Assembly (NCBI GenBank): GCA_963704405.1
Contig: OY969903.1
Span: forward strand, 2,108,001-2,172,000
Origin: MFD01213-c1 sp963704405
GTDB lineage: Bacteria > Planctomycetota > Phycisphaerae > Tepidisphaerales > Tepidisphaeraceae
Reading direction: 5' to 3'
DNA: 64,000 bases
Shown: positions 57,114 through 64,000 of the stretch, piece by piece
How positions within the stretch are numbered: the stretch's first letter is position 1
Layout: every line of letters starts with the position of its first letter
Program-made: the position numbers and the translations under genes
The notes under the pieces: generated by a model
Told to the model about the DNA's origin: nothing
The model's input: the letters and a program-made list of their open reading frames with translations, nothing else
Database searches by the model: none

Positions 57114-58498
57114 TTAGAGGTCTAACGCGCCTACGCCTACCTGATTCCCTCGAACGATCCCGACGCGAATGGACCCGGTTTCAGGGAGTTGCTGCAACAG
57201 CGCCGCCAGGTCTTCAAGCGATCGCACCGGCGATCTGCCCAGCAACACAATGATGTCCCCCGGCTTAAGTCCTGCCTTGGCCGCGGAGCTGTTGCGATCG
57301 ACGGACACGATGAACAATCCATCTTCCTGCGAGAGTTGCCGTTCTTCGGATAGCATCGGCGTCACCTGTTCGATGGTGATGCCGAATCGTTGCCGCGCCT
57401 GCACAATGGCGTCAGGTGTAGGCGTTGGTTTCAGGGAGAGTTTGTCGGTTTTGCCATCGGCCCACGTGATTTCCAGGGGTTTGCCGGGCTTGAGTCTCAG
57501 GAGGATGGCATAGGCGTCCACGATGTTGGTGGGCCGCTTGCCGTTGATGGCTTGCAGTTCCTTTGAAGTATTGGCCGCGGCGACGATCGTGGCATTCACT
57601 GTCGCCGGCTGGGTCATCGTTCGCTTTTCGGCCAGGCGCAGCGGGACATCCACCTTGGTCACCTGCGCGGGATTCATCAGTTCGGGGATGAGATCGCGCA
57701 GGCGGTCGATGGGGATGGCGAAGCCGATGTTTTGCGCATCGCCGCGGATGGCGGTGTTGATGCCAATGACCTGGCCATAGGCGTTAAGGAGTGGGCCACC
57801 AGAATTGCCGGGGTTGATGGCGGCATCCGTCTGCACCAGATCGCGCAAGGCGGCGTCTTCACCTTTTGCCGGTTGCGGATTTTCCTGATCCGCGGGCGCG
57901 CTGCGCGGTGGGGATCAATGTCGCGATGAATGGCCGAGACGATCCCCGTGCTGACGCTGTGGCTGAAACCGAGCGGGTTGCCGACGGCAATCACTGGCTC
58001 ACCAATCATCAGATCATTGGATTCGCCAAGCTCGAGCGTTGGCAAAGGTACATCGCTATGCACTTTCAGCAGAGCCAGGTCGGCGTCGGGATCGGTGCTG
58101 ATCAGTTCCGCCGGCAGTTTGCGGCCGTCGGCCAGTTCAACCGTGATTTGCCGGGCGCGATCAACAACGTGATTATTAGTGACCACATATCCATCGCGAT
58201 GAATAATGAACCCGCTGCCGAGCGAACTCGCGGGAACGCGCACCGTCTGTCCAAAATCTTGCCAGAAGGGATCAAAGCCCATCGGGTTGACGCGCTGGTT
58301 CACCAGCTTGGTGGTTGAAATGTTGACGACGGCGTCTTTGGTTTTCTGAACGACCAGAACGGTGACCGTTCGCCGAAGGTTGATGGGGGAGGATGAACCG
58401 GCGTCGATGCCGGGGGCAGGTTCGGTGGCGGCGTGCGTTTGGGTGATAGCTATTATCAGGAGCAGAACCAGAAAATACTGTGGCGGCCTCCACCCCAA
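57114..58498 (-). CDS. HtrA/DegP-like periplasmic serine protease (one frame break)
   Basis: About 460 residues. Signal segment PPQYFLVLLLIIAITQTHAA; trypsin domain with His in VTNNHVVDRA, Asp in STDPDADLALLKV and Ser in DAAINPGNSGGPLLNAYG. A degenerate PDZ-like stretch (INGKRPTNIVDAYAILLRLK) and a C-terminal PDZ domain (EDGLFIVSVDRNSSAAKAGL, KPGDIIVLLGRSPVRSLEDL) follow. The frame breaks near 57900: STGIVSAIHRDIDPHRAA is followed one frame over by PADQENPQPAKGEDAALRDL, so the catalytic Ser half would be lost without the missing base. HtrA proteins degrade or refold damaged envelope proteins. Convergent with GH10. Confidence 0.85.
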
Positions 58499-58678
58499 TC
58501 CACTTGCGCAATCGCCAAATCCGCTCGCTTCGCCGGGTACATCTGATTAGAAGGCGGGAAGCCGCACACTTCATTGTCGTTTTTTGAAACATTCGTTGCA
58601 TGCTCATGATTCTATTCCGCAACTGAGACAGTATAACGATAGTCGATCCGGTGGGGGTTTTTGAAGAGTAGTATTCTC

Positions 58679-59695
58679 ATGCGGTTAATACCATTCCTTT
58701 GTGCATTCGTGACCGCGGCGGTTGGAACGCTCGCGATCGCCCAAACACAGCCAGCGACGCCAGAAGCCGCCGAGGTAAACCTGCTTTCCATGGGCGACTG
58801 GGGCACCAACGGCCCCGGCCAGCGCACCGTCGCGCTCACCATGGCAAAGTACGTTCAGCAAAGCGGTAAAACGTTCGATGGGATGATCCTCGTCGGTGAC
58901 AACTTTTATATGAACCTCCCCGGCGGGGTGAACGATCCTGTCTGGCAGTCGGCGTTTGAAACGATGTACGATCCCGCACGGTTGAATTTCCCCTTCTTCG
59001 CCGTCCTGGGAAATCATGATTACCAGAATGGGAAAGACGCCGTCGAATTACAGTATGCCCAGGTGCATCCGGAATCGCGATGGAAGCTGCCGGCTCGCTG
59101 GTATCGGCTCGATATCCCGAAGGATAAGCCGCTGGTCACCGTGCTGATGCTCGATAGTGATAAAGATCCGCTGGGCGTGGAGCGATGGGAACAGGAAAAG
59201 GCGTGGATGGAATCGGAACTGAGTAAGCCGCGCGGAACCTGGACCATTTGCTGCGCCCACCATCCCCTGTTCAGTAACGGCGGTCATGGCGACAATACCC
59301 TTCTTCAAGAACAATGGGGCCCGCTGCTGGTCAAATACAAGGTCGATTTCTACGTCTGCGGTCACGACCATGACCTCCAACACCTGCAAATCCCCGACTG
59401 GTTCACCAGCTTCGTGCTTGTCGGTGGCGGTGGGGCGGACACAAAGCTCATGCGCCACGACGACCGCGGACCCATGTCGCGACTGACCCATGGCTTTGGA
59501 CATTTTGCGTTTACGGCTGATTCAGCCACCGTCCGCTACATCAACGATCGCGGCATCGTGATGCACGAATTCGTCCGCCAAAAAAACGGCAAGATTGATG
59601 TGAAAATTGTCGGTGGAGATGATCGGGCGGCGATAAATCCGTTGCGGGCGCTCGAGGGCTTTGGCGCTTATCATCCGCCTGCAACCGAACCGTGA
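58679..59695 (+). CDS. Secreted purple-acid-phosphatase-like metallophosphoesterase
   Basis: 338 residues from the ATG at 58679 (a TTG at 58661 is an alternative). Signal peptide LIPFLCAFVTAAVGTLAIAQ. The five metallophosphoesterase blocks are in order: SMGDWGTNG, LVGDNFYMNLPGG, AVLGNHDYQNGK, CCAHHPLFSNGGHGDN and VCGHDHDLQHL, as in tartrate-resistant acid phosphatases (ACP5 type). The metal-ligand Asp, Asn and His are all present; the Tyr of GDNFY gives the purple charge-transfer ligand. It probably releases phosphate from organic esters in the periplasm. It is divergent from HtrA and isolated from the next gene. Confidence 0.92.
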   Translation: MRLIPFLCAFVTAAVGTLAIAQTQPATPEAAEVNLLSMGDWGTNGPGQRTVALTMAKYVQQSGKTFDGMILVGDNFYMNLPGGVNDPVWQSAFETMYDPARLNFPFFAVLGNHDYQNGKDAVELQYAQVHPESRWKLPARWYRLDIPKDKPLVTVLMLDSDKDPLGVERWEQEKAWMESELSKPRGTWTICCAHHPLFSNGGHGDNTLLQEQWGPLLVKYKVDFYVCGHDHDLQHLQIPDWFTSFVLVGGGGADTKLMRHDDRGPMSRLTHGFGHFAFTADSATVRYINDRGIVMHEFVRQKNGKIDVKIVGGDDRAAINPLRALEGFGAYHPPATEP

Positions 59696-59797
59696 TGCAT
59701 AGCGCGAATCTTTCATCCGGAGATATTCCGAAGACCTCATAATGCTTCTGCAGCAATGGTGAGATCATCGAAGTATCTCAGATCACCATTAAGCGAT

Positions 59798-60967
59798 TTA
59801 CTCGCGCAATCGCGCCGTGACGGTCGCGTCCAAATCCTCATCCGCCATCACGCTTCGAACAATTCCCTTTTTATCGATCAGAAACATCGTCGGCAGCTTG
59901 TGAACGCCAAGCTGTAGCGGAAGCGAATTCCATTGCTGCTGAGCCGCGGCTTGGGCATCGAACAACTGCGGCCAAGGCAGTTGGTTGGACGTGGTATATT
60001 GCTTCACTTCATCCGGCGAGTAATCGCTGTTCACACCAACGACTTCCAGGCCCGCCGCGTGATGGTCGGCGTATGCCTGCTTCACACTCGGCATTTCCAC
60101 ACGGCACATCGGGCACCACGTCGCCCAGAAATCCACCAGCACCACTTTCCCCTTCCAGTCAGCCGTTGTGAAATCTTTTCCATCGATCATCTTGCCGGCA
60201 ATCGCCAGCGGGTGACCGACCAGGCCCTCCACCTTGCGGTCCATCACCACTTCCTGCTTCGCCGAATCAGCGACAGCATTGTGCATGACGTCGACAACCA
60301 GATTAATGAATCGTGTTCGCGATGCGGCGGCGGTCAGTTCCATGTTGCTCATGGTGACCAGTTGGGCTGTGAGCCATTCGCTATCGGGATGGGCGGCGGC
60401 GAGTTTTTCTGCTTCATCAACAATCTTCGCCTGCAATGCAGAGTCTTTGCCGGCAAGAATCCATCGGGCGACAAGTTGGCTGCCCTGGCCGCGAAGAGCG
60501 GTTGCCGGGTCTTTGCTGTTTGAAAGCTGCTGGAGTTGTTCAGCAGCAGCCGCGTCACCGAACACGCTCATGAAGACAAGATATTCCGCCTGGGCTTCAT
60601 CGGCCTGCCCGCTATCGGATGGATTGACCTGCTTCAGTTGCTCCATGTCGGCATACATGCGCTTAAGCGCCGGAATCGCCTGGGGCGCGGCGGCGGTTCG
60701 GGCAGCCGCATCGCTCATCGTCTGTGGATTGGTGGTTAGATCGCGAACCCTGGATGCGTTTTCTGTCAGGTCGGCAATGATCTCTTTTGGGCTCCGATTA
60801 GCCGAGACTGGTTGGGCCGTGGATTGGGTGGCGGGGGGATGATCCGTCGCAGGTGATTGGCCTCCGGTAGCCCGGGATTCACAACCGCTTAGAGTCAGGG
60901 CGGCAACCAGCAGGGTTGATACGCCGCGCCACTTCAATTGGGGATGCGCTCGTTTGAAACTCATCAT
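59798..60967 (-). CDS. TlpA-like thioredoxin-domain lipoprotein
   Basis: 389 residues. Lipoprotein signal (STLLVAALTLSGC, Cys at about 29), then a Thr/Pro-rich linker, an approximately 180-residue helical region (EIIADLTENASRVRDLTTNP, ARTAAAPQAIPALKRMYADM, LAAAHPDSEWLTAQLVTMSN) and a C-terminal thioredoxin-like domain of the TlpA/ResA/AhpC-TSA type: KVVLVDFWATWCPMCRVEMP with the redox CxxC, AGLEVVGVNSDYSPDEVKQY, and the cis-proline loop KLPTMFLIDKKG. Such proteins reduce or shuffle disulphides in the periplasm, e.g. in cytochrome c maturation, but no cytochrome gene is nearby. The two initial Met codons make the exact start ambiguous. Confidence 0.88.
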   Translation of the reverse strand: MMSFKRAHPQLKWRGVSTLLVAALTLSGCESRATGGQSPATDHPPATQSTAQPVSANRSPKEIIADLTENASRVRDLTTNPQTMSDAAARTAAAPQAIPALKRMYADMEQLKQVNPSDSGQADEAQAEYLVFMSVFGDAAAAEQLQQLSNSKDPATALRGQGSQLVARWILAGKDSALQAKIVDEAEKLAAAHPDSEWLTAQLVTMSNMELTAAASRTRFINLVVDVMHNAVADSAKQEVVMDRKVEGLVGHPLAIAGKMIDGKDFTTADWKGKVVLVDFWATWCPMCRVEMPSVKQAYADHHAAGLEVVGVNSDYSPDEVKQYTTSNQLPWPQLFDAQAAAQQQWNSLPLQLGVHKLPTMFLIDKKGIVRSVMADEDLDATVTARLRE

Positions 60968-61075
60968 ATCTCCCTATCACGATCAACGAACCCCATTTAC
61001 AGATGATAGGCCGCCAAAATTCGCCGCGGTTGGAGATTCTGCTAAAACAGGGCGGTTGGTAGTGATACGCACCTC

Positions 61076-61104
61076 TTGCCATCATTTATCGGCTACAGTA
61101 TAGT
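61076..61104 (+). promoter_or_regulatory. Sigma70-type promoter candidate for rpsL
   Basis: TTGCCA (61076-61081), 17-base spacer, TATAGT (61099-61104). It lies about 110 bases upstream of rpsL, leaving a leader long enough for S7/S12-type autoregulation, although I see no clear regulatory hairpin. The gap 60968-61214 holds no gene. Confidence 0.6.
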
Positions 61105-61214
61105 TCCCGACTTTCCCCATTCCGGGGCCAACGCAGCGCATGTTGCGCCGGGCATCGGAAGTGATTGACAGGACACGGAGTTACGCCCCGTTTTAACGAC
61201 CGTTTAGGAAATGT

Positions 61215-61586
61215 ATGCCGACGATCAACCAGCTCATCAAGAAGCCACGCCGCAGCCTTTCGCGGATCAATAAAGTGAAGGATCTCGAGGCATGCCCGCA
61301 AAAGCGCGGCGTGTGCCTGCAGGTCAAGACGATGACCCCGAAGAAGCCCAACTCCGCCCTTCGGAAAATCGCCCGCGTACGCCTGAGCAATGGCAAGGAA
61401 GTCACCGCATACATCCCCGGTGAAGAACATAACCTCCAGGAACACAGTATCGTGCTGGTTCGCGGCGGTCGCGTTCGCGATCTGCCGGGTGTTCGCTATC
61501 ACATCGTCCGCGGCACGCTCGATGCGCTTGGCGTCGATGGCCGCAAACGCAGCCGCAGCAAGTACGGCGCGAAGAAGGCAAAGTAA
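61215..61586 (+). CDS. rpsL: 30S ribosomal protein S12
   Basis: 123 residues, full length. MPTINQLIKKPRRSLSRINK, KTMTPKKPNSALRKIARVRL and GEEHNLQEHSIVLVRGGRVR, DLPGVRYHIVRGTLDALGV are invariant family segments; the PNSALRK block holds the streptomycin-sensitive lysine (wild type here), and the D of DLPGV can carry methylthiolation. AGGAAA precedes the ATG. It starts the rpsL-rpsG unit. Confidence 0.99.
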   Translation: MPTINQLIKKPRRSLSRINKVKDLEACPQKRGVCLQVKTMTPKKPNSALRKIARVRLSNGKEVTAYIPGEEHNLQEHSIVLVRGGRVRDLPGVRYHIVRGTLDALGVDGRKRSRSKYGAKKAK

Positions 61587-61678
61587 TCAAAGCAGAAAAA
61601 TAGAAGTACACCACCGGGTGCCGCAGCGAACTTTCGATGCGGGGTGGTTTTCAGGTGAAGGTTGAGAGGGAAATTCCA

Positions 61679-61819
61679 GTGAACGCGATGATGCGGTTCG
61701 TCGCCCAGACGACGGATGTCCATGAAATCAAGCAAGGCTACGGAAGCCTGATCTTCACCGGAGCATTTTTCCTGGTGCTGATCATCATCGGGATCTGGTG
61801 GTTGAAACGCTCGGTTTAA
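61679..61819 (+). CDS. 46-residue single-helix membrane protein between rpsL and rpsG
   Basis: I take the GTG at 61679, preceded by GAGAGGG with 8-base spacing; an ATG frame from 61637 exists but is weaker. The product begins VNAMMRFVAQTTDVHEIKQG and ends in one helix (LIFTGAFFLVLIIIGIWWLK). The ribosome site, spacing and position (50 bases before rpsG) favour a real gene. It is not a part of the standard str operon. No family recognised. Confidence 0.6.
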   Translation: MNAMMRFVAQTTDVHEIKQGYGSLIFTGAFFLVLIIIGIWWLKRSV

Positions 61820-61868
61820 GATTTAGAAGCAACAGGCAACTGACGACGGACAAGTAAGAGAGAAAGTT

Positions 61869-62345
61869 ATGGCATACAAGAAATTTACGTCCAGCGAAGA
61901 GATGTTGAAGCCGGATGCACGGTTCAACAGCAAGCTGGTGAGCAAGTTCATCAACTCACTGATGTGGGATGGCAAGAAGGCCGTCGCGCAGAAGATTTTC
62001 TATAATGCGATGGATTCGGTGACCAAGAAGGTGAAGGACGTTCCGCCGCTGGAATTGTTCGAGACCGCGATCAACAACATAAAGCCTTACGTTGAAGTCC
62101 GCAGCCGCCGGGTTGGCGGAGCTAACTATCAGGTGCCCATGCAGGTGAACAAGCGTCGCCAGCAGAGCCTGGCCTTCCGCTGGCTGATTGGCGCTTGTCG
62201 CGATGGTGGTGGCCGCCCCATGGCCGATCGCCTGGCGGATGAGTTGATGGCTGCCTTCCGCAAGGAAGGCAAAGCGATGCAGACCCGCGAAAACACGCAC
62301 CGCATGGCCGACGCGAACAAGGCCTTCGCCCACTTCGCCTGGTAA
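61869..62345 (+). CDS. rpsG: 30S ribosomal protein S7
   Basis: 158 residues, full length. LVSKFINSLMWDGKKAVAQK, VRSRRVGGANYQVPMQVNKR and LAFRWLIGACRDGG, AMQTRENTHRMADANKAFAHFAW are the family signature. S7 nucleates assembly of the 30S head and is a translational autoregulator in enterobacteria. The usual fusA and tuf genes do not follow; a hairpin and an unrelated gene do. Confidence 0.99.
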   Translation: MAYKKFTSSEEMLKPDARFNSKLVSKFINSLMWDGKKAVAQKIFYNAMDSVTKKVKDVPPLELFETAINNIKPYVEVRSRRVGGANYQVPMQVNKRRQQSLAFRWLIGACRDGGGRPMADRLADELMAAFRKEGKAMQTRENTHRMADANKAFAHFAW

Positions 62346-62411
62346 ACAGAAACTTATATGGGCTGTGCCATTTCAGTGGCGCTGTCCTGGGGAAACAAAA
62401 GCCAATAAAGA

Positions 62412-62443
62412 AACAACGGTCGGCCCAAAAGCCGACCGTCGTT
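62412..62443. terminator. Bidirectional terminator between rpsG and the small minus-strand ORF
   Basis: Arms AACAACGGTCGGC and GCCGACCGTCGTT pair over 13 bases with one mismatch around CCAAAA. On the minus strand the stem is followed by TTGTTTCTTTATT, on the plus strand by CATTT, so it serves the minus-strand ORF better but can stop both. Confidence 0.7.
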
Positions 62444-62482
62444 CATTTGGGAAGGGTTATGACCCGATGAGGGTCCGCCGGT

Positions 62483-62641
62483 TCACCGACACCTGGATCG
62501 GGCGGATCGCAGCTGTTCGCTGGCCAACCCCAGCCTGGCCAGCATGCCACCAAACGCTCCGATACCGGCACTCGATGCCGAACGCCGGGGGACCGGCGAG
62601 CGGCGGACCGACACCTTTCGATACACGGTACGACTCTTCAT
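62483..62641 (-). CDS. Small basic 52-residue ORF of unknown function
   Basis: ATG at 62641 has a strong ribosome site (AAAGGAG, 8-9 bases upstream). The product starts MKSRTVYRKVSVRRSPVPRR and contains a short Gly/Ala-hydrophobic core (SSAGIGAFGGMLARLGLA), then an Arg-rich tail ending RCR. It is followed at 62443 by a terminator with its T-rich side on this strand. The composition (about a quarter Arg/Lys) suggests RNA binding or a structural role; no family recognised. Real expression would need proof. Confidence 0.45.
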   Translation of the reverse strand: MKSRTVYRKVSVRRSPVPRRSASSAGIGAFGGMLARLGLASEQLRSARSRCR

Positions 62642-62834
62642 AACGGCAACTCCTTTCCAAAGACGGCCGTTGTTCGGGTATGAAGGTAATAGGGTGGGCC
62701 ACTCCAGCGAACAATTCCAGGTTTTCGCGACAGTCCGATAACGAATACCTCTTGCCGGATCGCCCCCGTGCTACACGACCGCCGATACTTCTGCTAAAAC
62801 GATGAGCTCGAAACGAGTTCCCGAGGAATCGCCC

Positions 62835-64000
62835 ATGATTGACATAAAAGATCTCCGCGAAAACCCCAACAAATATCGACTGGGGGCGCAGCTGAAAAAT
62901 ATGGCCGTCGATATCGACGCCATCCTGTCGCTTGACGAGCAGCGGCTTAAAGCCCAGCAGGAATTTGAACGCGCCCGCTCCGAGCAGAATCAGGCAAGTC
63001 AGGTCATCGGAAAATTGAAAGACCCGGTAGAGAAAAAGGTCGCGATCGAAAAAGTCGCGGGCCTGAAAGAAACCGTCAAGAGCAGCGACGAGCGCGCCAA
63101 GGCGCTTGAAGCACAACTCCTCCCGCTCCTGTGGCTTGTCCCGCAGCCGCCGGATGCGGACGTGCCGGTTGGCAAGGACGCGACGGACAACATTGTCGCC
63201 TATAAGTGGGGCGAATCCCGGAAATTTGAATTTGCGCCAAAGAGCCACATCGAGCTTGGCGAAAAACTGGGCCTGCTCGATTTTGAGCGCGGCGTGCGCA
63301 TCGCCGGCAGCCGCTCCTATTTCCTCAAAGGCCTCGGCGCGGAATTGCACAACGCCGTCATGCGTTTCGCGCTGGACATGATGACGCGCGAGAAAGGTTT
63401 TACGGCGATGAGCGTGCCGGTGCTGGTGCGTGAATCGGCCATGCGCGGCACCGGCTTCTTCCCCGCTGGCCGCGAGCAGGCGTATCGCGTCGGCGAGCCA
63501 AATGAAGAAGGCGAAGACGTTCGCTACCTCACCGGCACCGCCGAGGTTTCACTGACGGCGTTCCACATGGATGAGATCCTGAACGAAGCCGATCTGCCGA
63601 AGAAGTACGCCGCCGTCAGCACGTGCTTCCGCCGCGAGGCAGGGGCGGCCGGCAAGGATACCGCCGGCCTTTATCGCGTGCATCAGTTCGACAAATGCGA
63701 GCAGGTCGTCATTTGCCGCAATGATATTGAAGAATCCAAGCGATGGCACAAGGAAATGCTGGGCTATAGCGAAACGCTGTTGCAGCGGTTGAACCTCCCA
63801 TACCGCGTGATCGCCTGCTGCACCGGCGACATCGGCGTCAAAAATGCAGCCATGTTCGACGTCGAAACCTGGATGCCCAGCCGCGAGCAAAAAGGCAACC
63901 CCGACAGCGGCTACGGCGAAACGCATTCTGCATCGCGATTGTATGAATTCCAATCACGGCGGCTGAATCTGCGGTATAAAGATAAGGATGGCAAGATCCG
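62835..64000 (+). CDS. serS: Seryl-tRNA synthetase (3' end outside window)
   Basis: The frame is open from the ATG at 62835 (GAGGAA ribosome site) to the right edge, 388 codons so far; the usual length is about 425. The N-terminal coiled-coil arm that holds the tRNA-Ser long variable arm is clear (LKAQQEFERARSEQNQASQV, ERAKALEAQLLPLL). Class II motif 1 lies around LHNAVMRFALDMMTREKGFT; motif 2 is STCFRREAGAAGKDTAGLYR, VHQFDKCEQ. LTGTAEVSLTAFHMDEIL is the serine-binding TXE loop. Motif 3 lies beyond the window. The 190-base leader has no recognisable T-box. Confidence 0.97.
   Translation, partial: MIDIKDLRENPNKYRLGAQLKNMAVDIDAILSLDEQRLKAQQEFERARSEQNQASQVIGKLKDPVEKKVAIEKVAGLKETVKSSDERAKALEAQLLPLLWLVPQPPDADVPVGKDATDNIVAYKWGESRKFEFAPKSHIELGEKLGLLDFERGVRIAGSRSYFLKGLGAELHNAVMRFALDMMTREKGFTAMSVPVLVRESAMRGTGFFPAGREQAYRVGEPNEEGEDVRYLTGTAEVSLTAFHMDEILNEADLPKKYAAVSTCFRREAGAAGKDTAGLYRVHQFDKCEQVVICRNDIEESKRWHKEMLGYSETLLQRLNLPYRVIACCTGDIGVKNAAMFDVETWMPSREQKGNPDSGYGETHSASRLYEFQSRRLNLRYKDKDGKI

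Noticed and set aside
13160..57910. Programmed -1 ribosomal frameshifting at the recurring breaks
   Set aside because: No shared slippery heptamer, no consistent downstream structure, and unrelated gene families are affected; sequence error is simpler.
62346..62834. T-box or other riboswitch leader for serS
   Set aside because: No T-box sequence or specifier-like stem could be identified in the leader.
1..64000. tRNA, rRNA or CRISPR arrays
   Set aside because: I looked for TTCGA-type T-loops in the gaps (one at 6885 has no pairing arms) and for regularly spaced direct repeats and found none; a dedicated covariance-model scan would be decisive.

Overview
The window looks like chromosomal DNA of a GC-rich planctomycete, most likely class Phycisphaerae. 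Very large secreted proteins begin with LEPR/LES-type export motifs (LERLEDRRLM, FEPLESRTMM). There is a PEP-CTERM protein, several membrane proteins with N-terminal zinc ribbons, a SpoVG carrying a zinc ribbon, many glycoside hydrolases and an LPS-type envelope gene pair. This placement is inferred from protein content, not from a marker comparison. I see no phage, transposase, CRISPR array, rRNA or tRNA.

Layout. 1-9.2 kb (minus strand): an alpha-L-rhamnosidase cut by the left edge, acetolactate synthase, SpoVG and ispE (a gene order also known from Firmicutes), a DUF481 outer-membrane protein, mscL and a lipoprotein. 9.6-14.2 kb (plus): PEP-CTERM protein, 2-hydroxyacid dehydrogenase, enolase, a small two-helix membrane protein, and type III pantothenate kinase. 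14.2-26.6 kb: GH42 beta-galactosidase, sugar isomerase-like TIM barrel, a methyltransferase with regulatory domain, an MFS carrier, hisS, trigger factor, an unknown conserved-looking protein and a soluble sugar dehydrogenase. 26.6-44.4 kb (minus): a MazG-like pyrophosphohydrolase and four large envelope genes. Two of these are giant secreted adhesin/enzyme-like proteins (one with sugar-dehydrogenase propeller, FN3 and malectin domains, the other with ten FN3 repeats and a calpain protease domain). They flank two zinc-ribbon membrane proteins. 44.7-53.1 kb: scpA, a Uma2-family nuclease overlapping kdsD, a large LptC/OstA-like protein, lemA, a peptidoglycan amidase lipoprotein and a DksA-type zinc finger. 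53.2-60.9 kb: a TPR protein, a polytopic membrane protein running into a GH10 xylanase, an HtrA protease, a purple-acid-phosphatase-like enzyme and a TlpA-like lipoprotein. 61.1-64.0 kb: rpsL, a tiny membrane protein, rpsG, a small basic ORF on the other strand, and serS cut by the right edge.

The window combines housekeeping genes (translation, glycolysis, isoprenoid, CoA and branched-chain amino acid synthesis) with genes for plant-polysaccharide use (GH78, GH42, GH10, sugar dehydrogenase, isomerase) and an elaborate envelope.

An important caveat: at least eleven places show a gene continuing cleanly in another frame, and ten of the eleven need one missing base (equivalent to a -1 shift). 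This pattern fits residual assembly deletions better than gene decay, so I annotate those genes across the breaks. Several intergenic gaps hold long imperfect palindromes, and one such palindrome sits in frame inside a coding region.
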